Shown here piece by piece: positions 44,650 to 53,575 of a stretch of DNA of 64,000 nt. Below the pieces are notes generated by a model. The model saw nothing but the letters and a program-made list of their open reading frames with translations, searched no databases and was not told where the DNA came from. Within the stretch, counting starts at the first letter, position 1. Every line of letters starts with the position of its first letter. The position numbers and the translations under genes are program-made. Source of the DNA: Alkalibacter rhizosphaerae (GTDB taxonomy: Bacteria > Bacillota > Clostridia > Eubacteriales > Alkalibacteraceae); NCBI RefSeq assembly GCF_017352215.1, contig NZ_CP071444.1, positions 62,001 to 126,000 on the forward strand. The letters are read 5' to 3'.

Positions 44650-45669
44650 ATGATAGAAAAAGATAAGGCATTACAAATGGCACTGGCACAAATAGAAAAG
44701 CAATTTGGCAAAGGTTCCATCATGAAACTTGGCGAAGAGTCCGGCAGACAAAACATACCTGCCATCTCAACCACCTCCATAGGTTTGGATATCGCACTGG
44801 GTATTGGCGGAATCCCAAGAGGCCGTGTCGTGGAAGTGTATGGACCGGAATCTTCCGGTAAGACCACTGTGGCTTTGCATGTTATTGCGGAAGCACAAAG
44901 AAATGGCGGCAATGCGGCGTTTATCGATGCGGAACACGCGTTGGATCCCAATTATGCAAAAGCCCTGGGCGTCGACATTGAAAACCTCATCGTATCCCAG
45001 CCGGATACGGGAGAACAGGCTTTGGAGATCTGTGAAGCATTGGTCCGTAGTGGAGCCGTGGATATCGTTGTCATCGACTCTGTTGCAGCATTAGTGCCAA
45101 GAGCAGAGATCGAAGGAGAAATGGGTGACTCCCACGTCGGTCTGCAGGCAAGACTTATGAGTCAGGCACTTCGGAAATTGACAGGTTCCATCAACAAGTC
45201 TGGAACGACAGCATTGTTTATCAATCAACTCCGAGAAAAAGTCGGTGTCATGTTCGGAAGTCCTGAAACCACACCTGGAGGACGGGCATTAAAATTCTAT
45301 TCCTCCGTCCGTTTGGACGTTCGACGGATCGAAACGTTGAAGCAGGGTCAGGAAATGATCGGTAACCGGACCAGAGTGAAAGTTGTAAAAAATAAAGTAG
45401 CTCCTCCGTTTAAAACTGCAGAGTTTGATATCATGTATGGCCAGGGGATCTCCAGGGAAGGGGATATTCTCGACGTAGGAAGCAGTGTGGACATCATCAA
45501 CAAATCCGGCGCATGGTATTCCTACAATGATGAAAAAATCGGTCAAGGTAGAGAGAATGCCAAGCAATTTTTGAAAGAAAATCCGGAGACTTGCAAAGAA
45601 ATCGAAAAGAAGATCCGAAGCCACTTCAATTTGGATCGAAAACCCCAAGAGGAAACCCCAGCAGAATAA
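44650..45669 (+). CDS. recA: Recombinase RecA
   Basis: A 339-residue strand-exchange ATPase and LexA co-protease. Walker A is [13 protein letters not shown] (about 66), preceded by [20 protein letters not shown] at the start, with Walker [15 protein letters not shown] and loop L2 [20 protein letters not shown] prefer ATG 44650, which gives the usual number of residues before KAL. An in-frame GTG eight codons upstream (44626) is possible and has AAAGGA directly before it, but too close. SOS control is explicit in the upstream box. Terminator at 45677. Confidence 0.97.
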   Translation: MIEKDKALQMALAQIEKQFGKGSIMKLGEESGRQNIPAISTTSIGLDIALGIGGIPRGRVVEVYGPESSGKTTVALHVIAEAQRNGGNAAFIDAEHALDPNYAKALGVDIENLIVSQPDTGEQALEICEALVRSGAVDIVVIDSVAALVPRAEIEGEMGDSHVGLQARLMSQALRKLTGSINKSGTTALFINQLREKVGVMFGSPETTPGGRALKFYSSVRLDVRRIETLKQGQEMIGNRTRVKVVKNKVAPPFKTAEFDIMYGQGISREGDILDVGSSVDIINKSGAWYSYNDEKIGQGRENAKQFLKENPETCKEIEKKIRSHFNLDRKPQEETPAE

Positions 45670-45676
45670 TGAATAG

Positions 45677-45705
45677 AAGGAGATCTTTGGCAGATCTCCT
45701 TTTTG
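45677..45705 (+). terminator. recA terminator
   Basis: AAGGAGATCT-TTGGC-AGATCTCCTT is followed by TTT. A second weak hairpin (TTTTGTAT/ATACAAAA, 45701-45728) overlaps its end. Confidence 0.85.
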
Positions 45706-45737
45706 TATATATTCAATGGGATACAAAATGAATCATC

Positions 45738-45766
45738 TTGACAGTCCTTTCAAAAAAGGATAAAAT
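45738..45766 (+). promoter_or_regulatory. rny: rny promoter and leader
   Basis: TTGACA (45738-45743) and TAAAAT (45761-45766) have a 17-bp spacer. The resulting leader of about 100 nt contains a small CAGGT-TTTT-ACCTG hairpin at 45781-45794. Confidence 0.82.
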
Positions 45767-45874
45767 TAGTTTGTTACTTGCAGGTTTTTACCTGTCCATA
45801 ATGAATATGGAACTACCATCGAAAAGTGAAACATTTAACGTTATTCAATAACATAATAAAGGAGGTGTAGACAG

Positions 45875-47425
45875 TTGATTGAGGCATTAGGAAACTACAT
45901 CATTCTTGTTATTGTTGGTTTCACATTGATCGCTTTTGTTGCAGGATATTTTGTACGAAAGAACATCGCTGAAGGCAAGATAAACAGTGCTGAAGAGACT
46001 GCAAAAAGAATTGTGGAAGATGCATTGAAAGATGCAGATTCACAAGCAAAAGAAATGCTTTTCAATGCAAAAGAGGAAGCACACAATACCAGAATGGAAG
46101 TAGAAAAAGAAAATCGAGAAAGACGCAACGAGATCCAACGGCTGGAGAAAAGATTGATCCAGCGGGAGGAAAACATCGATAAAAGAAGCGAACAGATCCA
46201 AAGCAAGGAAGACAGCCTAAACAACAAAATGAACCAACTAAACAACAAGGAAGCCAAGTTGGATGAAATGATCGAAAATGAAATGAAGGAACTGGAGCGA
46301 ATCTCCGGTCTGACATTTGAAGAAGCCAAGCAGATCTTGCTTGGTGATGTGGAGAAAAAAATTCGAAGAGAGTCTGCCATGTTGATCAAACAGATCGAAG
46401 GCAATGCAAAAGACGAAGCGGACAAAAAAGCAAAAGAAATCCTTTCATACGCCATACAAAAGGTGGCCGCAGATCACGTGGCAGAAACCACAGTATCTGT
46501 TGTCAACTTGCCTAATGACGAAATGAAAGGCCGCATCATCGGTCGGGAAGGTCGAAACATACGAACACTGGAAACGTTGACCGGTATCGACTTGATCATT
46601 GACGACACGCCGGAAGCAGTCATCTTGTCGGGATTCGATCCCATACGACGAGAAATTGCACGAGTGGCTTTGGAAAAACTTATCATTGATGGCCGGATCC
46701 ATCCAGCTAGAATCGAAGAAATGGTGGAAAAAGCCAAAAAGGAAATCGATCAGCAAATCAAGGAAGACGGAGAACAAGCCAGCTTCGATACTGGGATCCA
46801 CGGATTGCATCCGGAGATCATCAAATTGCTGGGACGATTGCGTTTTAGAACCAGTTACGGTCAAAACGTGCTGAAGCATTCCATCGAAGTCGCTCATCTT
46901 GCGTCCATCATGGCACACGAACTGGGTGTCAATGCCAAAGTAGCGAAAAGAGCCGGATTGCTTCACGATATCGGAAAAGCCGTAGATCACGAAGTGGAAG
47001 GTCCTCACATCGAAATCGGTGTGGACATTTTGAGAAGATATAAAGAATCCAGCCAAGTGATCCATGCAGTAGAAGCACATCACGGTGACGTGGAAGCAAC
47101 ATCCGTTGAAGCAGTATTGGTCCAGGCAGCAGATGCCATATCGGCAGCGAGACCGGGAGCAAGAAGAGAAACATTGGTATCGTACATAAAACGACTGGAG
47201 AAATTGGAGGAAATTGCAAACTCATTCGATGGTATAGAAAAAACATTTGCAATCCAAGCTGGCCGAGAAGTACGAATCATGGTAAAACCGGATAAGATCG
47301 ACGACGTGGAAATGATCCATGTAGCAAAGGAGATCGCAGCTAAGATCCAGAGCGAAATGGATTATCCAGGACAAATCAAAGTCAATGTGATCCGAGAAAC
47401 AAGAACTATAGAGTATGCAAAATAA
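45875..47425 (+). CDS. rny: Ribonuclease Y
   Basis: A 516-residue membrane-anchored endoribonuclease that starts mRNA decay in Firmicutes. It has an amino-terminal membrane helix (about 6-26), a long coiled coil (30-200), a KH domain (about 205-275, [21 protein letters not shown]) and an HD domain (about 330-425, with [13 protein letters not shown] and [12 protein letters not shown]). The start is TTG with AAAGGAGG at good spacing. It follows recA but has its own promoter and leader. ymdB, a known partner in Bacillus, lies next. Confidence 0.97.
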   Translation: MIEALGNYIILVIVGFTLIAFVAGYFVRKNIAEGKINSAEETAKRIVEDALKDADSQAKEMLFNAKEEAHNTRMEVEKENRERRNEIQRLEKRLIQREENIDKRSEQIQSKEDSLNNKMNQLNNKEAKLDEMIENEMKELERISGLTFEEAKQILLGDVEKKIRRESAMLIKQIEGNAKDEADKKAKEILSYAIQKVAADHVAETTVSVVNLPNDEMKGRIIGREGRNIRTLETLTGIDLIIDDTPEAVILSGFDPIRREIARVALEKLIIDGRIHPARIEEMVEKAKKEIDQQIKEDGEQASFDTGIHGLHPEIIKLLGRLRFRTSYGQNVLKHSIEVAHLASIMAHELGVNAKVAKRAGLLHDIGKAVDHEVEGPHIEIGVDILRRYKESSQVIHAVEAHHGDVEATSVEAVLVQAADAISAARPGARRETLVSYIKRLEKLEEIANSFDGIEKTFAIQAGREVRIMVKPDKIDDVEMIHVAKEIAAKIQSEMDYPGQIKVNVIRETRTIEYAK

Positions 47426-47450
47426 GGAGATTTTTATCTCCTTTTTTTTT
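47423..47450 (+). terminator. rny terminator
   Basis: TAAGGAGAT-TTTT-ATCTCCTT followed by eight or more T residues overlaps the rny stop codon. Confidence 0.88.
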
Positions 47451-47513
47451 ACGTTTTTTTCTTGAAAGGTACCTTATATGGTATACTTATGGATATGTCG
47501 AGGAGGATTAAAA

Positions 47514-48293
47514 ATGAAAATCTTGATCATAGGAGATGTCGTTGGACGTCCAGGCCGCACTGTCTTAAACGAAAATTTGGAAGCGTTGAAAGAAGAATTT
47601 GATGCTGATTTTGTGATTATCAATGGAGAAAATGCCTCATCCGGAACAGGGATCATCGAAAAGCACGCAGCGTCTTTTTTTGATATGGGCGTCGATGTGA
47701 TCACCACGGGAAATCACGTTTGGGACAAAAAAGAAACAGAAAGCTTCATTGACGCTTATCCAAAGCTTCTGCGACCGGCCAACTACCCATCTCCCTGCCC
47801 AGGTAATGGATACGTCCTGGTGCCGTATAAAGACACAGAAGTTGCGGTCATCAACCTGTCTGGTCGTTCTTTCATGAAAAGCATGGATTGTCCTTTTCGG
47901 CGATTGGATCAAATATTGGAGGAGATCCCAGAATCCATCCATGTGAAAATTTTAGATTTTCACGCAGAAACCACTTCTGAAAAACTGGCAATGGGATATT
48001 ATGGGGCAAATCGCCTTTCTTTGGTTTTTGGAACCCATACCCATGTACAAACCGCAGATCATCGTATTCTGGACGAATATACCGGTTATATAACCGATGT
48101 AGGAATGACCGGACCTCTTGATGGGATCATAGGCGTACAAAAAGAAAAAGTTTTGGAAGGATTCTTGACCCAGCGACCGGTACGTTACGATTTAGCAAAA
48201 GGTAAACGACAAATCAATGGTCTTGTCGCGCATATCGACGAAACGGATGGAAAAACTACAATGCTCCATGGTTTCATAAAATTTTATGATTGA
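47514..48293 (+). CDS. ymdB: TIGR00282 metallophosphoesterase, YmdB family (2',3'-cyclic nucleotide phosphodiesterase)
   Basis: A 259-residue metallophosphoesterase. Metal ligands appear in ILIIGDVVGRPGR (Asp), NGENASSGTG (Asn), TGNHVWDKKE (His), DFHAETTSEKLAMGYY and FGTHTHVQTAD. Bacillus YmdB hydrolyses 2',3'-cAMP and influences biofilm and sporulation choice. The start is the ATG after GAGGAGGA; an extended -10 (TGG-TATACT, ending 47487) precedes it. In spore-formers spoVS often follows this gene; here a PHP gene does. Confidence 0.94.
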   Translation: MKILIIGDVVGRPGRTVLNENLEALKEEFDADFVIINGENASSGTGIIEKHAASFFDMGVDVITTGNHVWDKKETESFIDAYPKLLRPANYPSPCPGNGYVLVPYKDTEVAVINLSGRSFMKSMDCPFRRLDQILEEIPESIHVKILDFHAETTSEKLAMGYYGANRLSLVFGTHTHVQTADHRILDEYTGYITDVGMTGPLDGIIGVQKEKVLEGFLTQRPVRYDLAKGKRQINGLVAHIDETDGKTTMLHGFIKFYD

Positions 48294-48365
48294 ATTTAGA
48301 TCATTTGTCCAGCGGTTTTTTTTACGATTGTGGTATAATGGAAAAAGATTTTAGAGGGGCTGTCT

Positions 48366-49205
48366 ATGAATAAATATGCAGATCTACACATTCATTCCAG
48401 TTATTCGGATGGAGCGTTCACACCAAAGAAAATAATGGAAGAAGCTTCCAATCGAAGACTGCATACCATTTCCATTACAGATCACGATACATTGTCCGGT
48501 TCTATATTGGCCTGGAAAATGGCGGATGATTATCCAGTCGAAGTCATCGTGGGCATTGAATTCAGTTGTGTGTATCAAGGGGAGGACGTCCACGTTCTTG
48601 GTTATTTTCTCCATGATGTATCCCACGCCTTAAATCCTTTTCTGGAAGAATTACAGCGAAAAAGGCAGGAGCGAGCCATTAAAATGGTGGATCGTTTTGG
48701 TGAACTGGGCATCGACATGGACACCATGGATCTGAATGCTTACGGCGACAGCATAGGACGACCACACTTTGCAAAAGAACTCTTGCGGTTGGGTGTCGTA
48801 AAAACTTTTGATGAAGCATTTGAAAAATATTTAAAACCAGGGTGTCCCTGTTACATTGAAAAATCGAAGATCAGTGTTTCGGAATGCATAAAATCGATAC
48901 ATGAAAACGGAGGTATTTCTGTTTTGGCCCACCCGGGACTTTTGGAAAAAGAAGATACTTTGCTTGAACTTTTGGATTATGGACCGGATGGATTGGAAGT
49001 TTATCATTCCAAACACGATCAAAAAGATAAAATTCGCTTATACAATTTGTCAAAAGACAGGCATCTGCTGATCACCGGAGGATCCGACTTTCATGAAGAG
49101 ACCAAAAGTCGGCTGACAGGCATCGGATCGGAGAAAATACCCGTTCGATATGTAGAAGCGTTGAAAAGACAAATCAAAAAAAATATGGAAAAGCAACAGG
49201 TATAA
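48366..49205 (+). CDS. PHP-domain phosphoesterase (RNase AM / YciV-like)
   Basis: A 279-residue PHP-family metal phosphoesterase. Ligand motifs are ADLHIHSSYSDG (residues 5-16), SITDHDTLSG (about 37-46), GIEFSC (about 62-67), LAHPG near 200 and GGSDFHEE near 240. Relatives remove 3'-phosphates from 3',5'-bisnucleotides and trim the 5' end of rRNA, or act as 5'-3' exonucleases on short RNA. A role in RNA or nucleotide turnover next to ymdB and rny is plausible. GAGGGG precedes the ATG. Confidence 0.9.
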   Translation: MNKYADLHIHSSYSDGAFTPKKIMEEASNRRLHTISITDHDTLSGSILAWKMADDYPVEVIVGIEFSCVYQGEDVHVLGYFLHDVSHALNPFLEELQRKRQERAIKMVDRFGELGIDMDTMDLNAYGDSIGRPHFAKELLRLGVVKTFDEAFEKYLKPGCPCYIEKSKISVSECIKSIHENGGISVLAHPGLLEKEDTLLELLDYGPDGLEVYHSKHDQKDKIRLYNLSKDRHLLITGGSDFHEETKSRLTGIGSEKIPVRYVEALKRQIKKNMEKQQV

Positions 49206-49229
49206 TTAAATCATCGGAGGGATCGATTA

Positions 49230-50432
49230 GTGATGAAAACAAGAATTTCGGAAAAGGTATTGGAAGTAAAGCCATCCATAACTTTAGCCATAACTGCCAA
49301 GGCCAAAGAAATGATAGAATCTGGAATGGATGTGATCGGGTTTGGAGCAGGAGAACCAGACTTTGATACGCCTGAATTTATCAAAGATGCTGCCATTAAA
49401 GCCATACATGAAGGAAGGACCAAGTATACTGCAGCTGTAGGAGTTTTGGAACTGCGAAAGCTTATTGCACAAAAGCTCAAACGGGACAACGGTTTGGAAT
49501 ATTCACCAGATCAGATCATCGTTAATAGCGGAGCAAAACACAGTTTGTCAACGGCATTTCAAAGCATTTTGAATCCCGGAGATGAAGTCCTTGTTCCAGT
49601 GCCATATTGGGTCAGCTATCCGGAGATCGTCCGAATCGCCGGAGGAGTTCCTGTTTTCTTAAAGACAAAAAAAGAAAATGATTTTAAAATGACAGCTGAG
49701 GATTTGGACAAGGCCATAACGTCTAAAACAAAGGCAATTTACCTGAATTCACCATCAAATCCTGTAGGAGCAGTTTACACAAAAAAAGAATTGGAAGAAT
49801 TGGCAAAAGTTATCCTACGTCATGAAATTTTCGTGGTATCCGATGAAATTTACGAACGCTTGCTCTATGATGGAGAAAAACATATAAGCATCGCATCACT
49901 TGGTGAGGAAATAAAAGAATGGACGATCCTGGTCAACGGCATGAGCAAGTCTCACGCCATGACCGGATGGCGGATCGGTTATACTGCTGCATCCAAAGAT
50001 GTCATCACCGCCATGGGAAAGGTACAGGGTCATGCAGTCAGCCATCCTTCCTCCATTACCCAGTATGCCGGGATCGGTGCACTCCAATGTCCAGACCATT
50101 TCCTCTCCGAAATGGTGGAGGAGTATGATGTTCGTCGCAAATTTTGTGTGGATCGTTTAAATCAGATCAAAGAATTGAGCTACATTTATCCTAAAGGCGC
50201 TTTTTATGTCTTTATCGATGTTTCCAAGTTGTTTGGCAGAACATTCAAAGGGAAAGTGATCGAAGGATCCATGGACTATGCCAACTTGATGTTGGAGCAT
50301 TATCAGGTAGCCTTGGTTCCCGGCATCGCATTTGGTGCAGACGAATTCGTCCGAATTTCCTACGCTACTGCCTTGGAACAGATCGAGAAAGGCCTGGATC
50401 GAATGGAAGCTTTTATTAAGGAGTTGGATTGA
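49230..50432 (+). CDS. Pyridoxal-phosphate aminotransferase (aspartate aminotransferase type)
   Basis: A 400-residue class I/II aminotransferase of the Bacillus AspB type. VKPSITLAITAKAKEM, GFGAGEPDFDTP and ALEQIEKGLDRM are family marks. The substrate-domain stretch NSPSNPVGAVYTKKELE and the PLP lysine in NGMSKSHAMTGWRIGY (about 232-247) support catalysis. It probably exchanges amino groups between aspartate and 2-oxoglutarate, though substrate range in this family is wide. GTG 49230 and ATG 49233 are both possible behind GGAGGG. purB begins 3 bp after its stop. Confidence 0.92.
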   Translation: MMKTRISEKVLEVKPSITLAITAKAKEMIESGMDVIGFGAGEPDFDTPEFIKDAAIKAIHEGRTKYTAAVGVLELRKLIAQKLKRDNGLEYSPDQIIVNSGAKHSLSTAFQSILNPGDEVLVPVPYWVSYPEIVRIAGGVPVFLKTKKENDFKMTAEDLDKAITSKTKAIYLNSPSNPVGAVYTKKELEELAKVILRHEIFVVSDEIYERLLYDGEKHISIASLGEEIKEWTILVNGMSKSHAMTGWRIGYTAASKDVITAMGKVQGHAVSHPSSITQYAGIGALQCPDHFLSEMVEEYDVRRKFCVDRLNQIKELSYIYPKGAFYVFIDVSKLFGRTFKGKVIEGSMDYANLMLEHYQVALVPGIAFGADEFVRISYATALEQIEKGLDRMEAFIKELD

Positions 50433-50435
50433 ACC

Positions 50436-51869
50436 ATGAATACAGCAGAATACACGAGCCCATTGATCGAACGTTATGCTTCTAAAGAGATGAGCTACGT
50501 TTTTTCCCATGAAAACAAATTCGGAACCTGGCGGAAATTATGGATCGCTTTGGCGAAAGCAGAAAAAAAACTGGGTTTGAATATTACAGAGGATCAGATC
50601 CGGGAGTTGGAGGAAAATGCCGAGGACATCGACTTTGCAAAAGCCAAAGAATACGAAAAGAAATTACGTCATGACGTCATGGCCCACGTTCATACATTTG
50701 GAGACCAATGTCCGACGGCAAAAGGCATCATTCATCTTGGTGCAACCAGCGCTTTTGTTGGAGACAACACGGATGTGATCGTTTATATCCAAGGTTTAAA
50801 ACTGGTTCGGAAAAAGTTGATCAATTGCATCGACAAACTGGCTGCATTTGCTTTGGAGTACAAAGATCTACCCACACTGGGATTCACCCACTTTCAACCG
50901 GCACAATTGACTACTGTTGGAAAAAGAGCCTGTTTATGGATCCAGGACATGTTGATGGATCTGGAAGAGTTGGATTTTGTCCTAGAGCATGCCAAACTCC
51001 GAGGAGTGAAGGGTACCACCGGTACTCAGGCCAGCTTTTTAGAACTATTTGAAGGAGATCATGAAAAAGTGCGACAACTGGACCGAATGGTGGCTGAAGA
51101 GATGGGCTTTACTTCCAGTTATGCAGTGACGGGACAAACATATCCCCGAAAATTTGATGCCAGAGTTTCCAATGCTCTAAGCGGTGTGGCACAAACCCTT
51201 TATAAATTCAGCAACGACATGCGTTTGCTACAACACCTGAAAGAAATGGAGGAGCCTTTCGAAAAAAACCAAATTGGATCATCTGCCATGGCATACAAGC
51301 GAAATCCCATGCGGTCGGAGCGTATTGGAGCATTGGCCCGCTACGTGATCGTAAGCGCCCTGAATCCGGCGATCACCGCCTCCACCCAGTGGTTCGAAAG
51401 AACTCTGGACGACAGCGCCAACAAGCGGATCGCCATCCCGGAGAGTTTTCTTGCCGTTGATGCTATTCTAAATATCTGTTTGAATATTACCGAAGGAATG
51501 GTTGTCTATCCGAAAGTCATAGAACAGCATATTGAAAAAGAACTTCCTTTCATGGCGACTGAGAACATCATCATGCAGGGTGTTAAAAACGGTGGAGACC
51601 GACAGGCTCTCCATGAACGAATTCGTATTCATTCCATGGAAGCGGGAAGAAGGGTGAAAGAAGAAGGGAAGGACAACGATCTGATGGATCGGATCAAGCA
51701 GGATCCCGCATTTCCCATCCAGGAAGAAGATTTTGTCCATATACTTGATCCAAAAACTTTTATTGGTCGTGCACCCCAACAGGTGATGGAGTTTTTTGAA
51801 AATCAAATTCGGCCTGTTTTGGAGTCTAATAAAGAATTGCTGGGTGAACACGGCGAAGTGAGTGTCTGA
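50436..51869 (+). CDS. purB: Adenylosuccinate lyase
   Basis: A 477-residue fumarase/aspartase-superfamily enzyme acting twice in purine synthesis (SAICAR to AICAR; adenylosuccinate to AMP). Marks are [19 protein letters not shown] (about 70), [34 protein letters not shown] and the signature [17 protein letters not shown] (about 285-301). Its length and the MAYKRNP signature resemble the larger PurB type. It follows the aminotransferase by 3 bp and no other pur genes are near. Confidence 0.96.
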   Translation: MNTAEYTSPLIERYASKEMSYVFSHENKFGTWRKLWIALAKAEKKLGLNITEDQIRELEENAEDIDFAKAKEYEKKLRHDVMAHVHTFGDQCPTAKGIIHLGATSAFVGDNTDVIVYIQGLKLVRKKLINCIDKLAAFALEYKDLPTLGFTHFQPAQLTTVGKRACLWIQDMLMDLEELDFVLEHAKLRGVKGTTGTQASFLELFEGDHEKVRQLDRMVAEEMGFTSSYAVTGQTYPRKFDARVSNALSGVAQTLYKFSNDMRLLQHLKEMEEPFEKNQIGSSAMAYKRNPMRSERIGALARYVIVSALNPAITASTQWFERTLDDSANKRIAIPESFLAVDAILNICLNITEGMVVYPKVIEQHIEKELPFMATENIIMQGVKNGGDRQALHERIRIHSMEAGRRVKEEGKDNDLMDRIKQDPAFPIQEEDFVHILDPKTFIGRAPQQVMEFFENQIRPVLESNKELLGEHGEVSV

Positions 51870-51886
51870 CAAAAAAAGAGCATTAA

Positions 51887-51917
51887 AAAACAGGTGAAGA
51901 TTCACCTGTTTTGTTTT
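51887..51917. terminator. Bidirectional terminator after purB / tRNA-Trp
   Basis: AAAACAGGTGA-AGAT-TCACCTGTTTT with T-rich DNA on both sides ends purB and, on the other strand, the tRNA-Trp transcript. Confidence 0.88.
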
Positions 51918-51922
51918 ATAAA

Positions 51923-51998
51923 TGGCAGGGGTAGAAGGACTTGAACCCTCGGCACGTGGTTTTGGAGACCACTGCTCTACCAACTGAGCTATACCCCT
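51923..51998 (-). tRNA. tRNA-Trp (CCA anticodon), CCA end encoded
   Basis: On the minus strand the acceptor AGGGGTA pairs with TACCCCT, with discriminator G and encoded CCA. The anticodon stem GTGGT/ACCAC bounds loop CTCCAAA (anticodon CCA), and GGTTCGAGTCC forms the T-arm. Total 76 nt. Confidence 0.97.
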
Positions 51999-52082
51999 TT
52001 AACGAAGACAAGTATTATTATAATGGTAGAAATTAAAGAAGTCAAGAGGGATTTGGTATAAAAACATGGTAAAGAATGATCC

Positions 52083-52111
52083 TTTACAAAAGTCGGTCCT
52101 TTCGGTATAAT
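52083..52111 (+). promoter_or_regulatory. Promoter of the degenerate recombinase gene
   Basis: TTTACA (52083-52088) and TATAAT (52106-52111) with a 17-bp spacer. The expected start of transcription falls at the left edge of the palindrome that follows. Confidence 0.75.
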
Positions 52112-52116
52112 AAAGA

Positions 52117-52152
52117 TATAATTGCGCATAATATATAATATGCGCAATTATA
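52117..52152. repeat. 36-bp palindrome with a dif-like core
   Basis: Perfect 14-bp arms, TATAATTGCGCATA (52117-52130) and TATGCGCAATTATA (52139-52152), enclose ATATATAA. The inner 28 bp (52121-52148) can be read as a dif layout: left arm ATTGCGCATAA, centre TATATA, right arm ATATGCGCAAT. The left arm shares 9 of 11 bases with the E. coli dif arm GGTGCGCATAA and the centre is that of B. subtilis dif. It could be a Xer crossover site, an operator, or a 5' mRNA stem. Confidence 0.7.
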
Positions 52153-52178
52153 AAGATCTAGAGAGGAGCTAACATGTT

Positions 52179-53087
52179 ATGCCCTATAATGAATTGATCG
52201 CATCTTTTTCTGATTACCTGGCGCACAAGTTGCAGATTCGCTCCGTCAAAGCCTATAAATATGATATGGAGAGCTTTTTAGGATTCATGGAAAAAAGAAG
52301 CAATGTTGATTTTTCCAAATGGGATGACGAGCAAAAGCTGGTGTTTTTTAGAAAGATAAGACAACCGGATTTTTATGCCTATATACATTACTTGAAAGAC
52401 GAACACCATAATTCAGATAAGACCATCAATCGGAAACTGACGTCCTTGCGAGCATTTTACCAATTTTTGATCGATGACCGTGGTTGTGATGGTAAAAATC
52501 CCATCGATGAGATCCCACGTTATCATTTACATGAGAAAGGTCCCAACTATTTGGAGGAATCCGTACTGGAACGGATTTTTGAAAAGGTAAGGATCCGAAA
52601 CAAATATCGAGACATGGCCATTTTGATGCTGATCGCAGATTGTGCATTAAAGGCATCACAAATCGTTTCCTTAAAGTTGACAGACTACGACGGCAGCAGT
52701 TTACAGATAAAAGAGGGAAGTATCCGATTGAGTCCTGCAACGATCAACGCTTTGGATTCCTATATAAATCTAGAACGAAAAAATTCCAATTCCACATATT
52801 TGTTTGTCAGTCAGAAGAATGAATCGATTAGTATACGAACTATTCAACATCTTATTAAAAACATAAAAACGGATTTGGATCTGGACCAGCCTTTGACATC
52901 GGAAGCAATACGAAATACCACCATTTTGAAATTGATGAAGGACAATGTGGACCATACCGAAATAAAAAGATATTTTGGCTACAAGAAAACCCTTCAACTG
53001 GAAAAAACCCTTTCTAACTCCCAATGGTCCGAAGAAAAGCCGGAATTTGATTTTTCCAAAGTTGCCCGTAAAACACCAAAAAAATGA
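52179..53087 (+). CDS. Catalytically degenerate tyrosine recombinase (Xer-like)
   Basis: A 302-residue protein with the two-domain layout of Xer recombinases: an amino-terminal core-binding domain (about 5-105, RSVKAYKYDMESFLGFM and NRKLTSLRAFYQFL) and a catalytic-type domain (about 125-290). The catalytic set is mostly lost. Aligned with the intact gene at 53576, the first Arg is Lys (CALKASQ versus GIRVSE), the beta-hairpin Lys is Glu, the H-x-x-R His is Glu with the Arg kept (SEAIRN), GHKD is GYKK, and the Tyr position is Leu. The frame is uninterrupted with a good promoter and GAGAGGAG site, so it looks retained rather than decaying. It may bind DNA without cutting. Confidence 0.82.
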   Translation: MPYNELIASFSDYLAHKLQIRSVKAYKYDMESFLGFMEKRSNVDFSKWDDEQKLVFFRKIRQPDFYAYIHYLKDEHHNSDKTINRKLTSLRAFYQFLIDDRGCDGKNPIDEIPRYHLHEKGPNYLEESVLERIFEKVRIRNKYRDMAILMLIADCALKASQIVSLKLTDYDGSSLQIKEGSIRLSPATINALDSYINLERKNSNSTYLFVSQKNESISIRTIQHLIKNIKTDLDLDQPLTSEAIRNTTILKLMKDNVDHTEIKRYFGYKKTLQLEKTLSNSQWSEEKPEFDFSKVARKTPKK

Positions 53088-53508
53088 AGCCCATATTTGC
53101 GATTTAAGCGGTTTTTTTTGATGAGGGTATACCTAAACACCTGTGAATTATGGGCTTATTTTCATTCAGAGCCTTTAAAAGCCTTTTAGAGGGTCCCAGA
53201 TAAAAAATGCAGCAGAAGAGAGCAAATGAGATGAAAGGTGTTCAACTAAACATGAAGAGAACTGATGAGATCGATATAGGATCTGTTTGTAGATTCATGA
53301 AAATATGAAGGATCGAATGACATAGGGTTGAGATCAAATTAGATTACAAGGAATGGTGCAAGTAATCAAGCTGGACCCAGGAAAGTTATGATCGTTTGTG
53401 ATTTGTTATTAAAAGCAGCAAATCAGCGCTAAAATGCCTACATGTTTACCTTAAACTTTTGTTTAACGGAAAGTTATATCTATTCTTCTCTCGTGTTTCA
53501 TCTTGTGT
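53088..53508 (+). other. Gene-poor spacer between the two recombinase genes
   Basis: About 420 bp hold no convincing gene. Near the left end, AAGCCCATA (53088-53096) can pair with TATGGGCTT about 50 bp later, followed by A/T-rich DNA, a possible weak terminator. A small TTAAAC-TTTT-GTTTAA repeat lies at 53451-53466. The DNA between is unstructured to my eye and full of stops in all frames. Confidence 0.5.
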
Positions 53509-53556
53509 TATAATAAAAAACAGGATGGTTTACAAATGTTGAACCAATCAACATTT
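53509..53556 (+). promoter_or_regulatory. Extended -10 and 23-bp inverted repeat before the XerS-like gene
   Basis: TGT-TATAAT (TATAAT at 53509-53514) is followed by a perfect repeat, AAATGTTG (53534-53541) and CAACATTT (53549-53556), 7 bp apart, and then AAAGGA and the GTG start. The position suggests an operator for self-control or a Xer binding site. Confidence 0.6.
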
Positions 53557-53575
53557 CTAGAAAGGATGTTCCCTA

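Noticed and set aside
46445-47083. 212-codon minus-strand frame inside rny
   Set aside because: Antisense to the KH-HD region of RNase Y, with no ribosome site and no family resemblance.
52174-52197. Eight-codon reading frame starting at an ATG five bases before the recombinase start
   Set aside because: It is probably just a chance ATG; the second ATG has better spacing to GAGAGGAG and opens the long frame.
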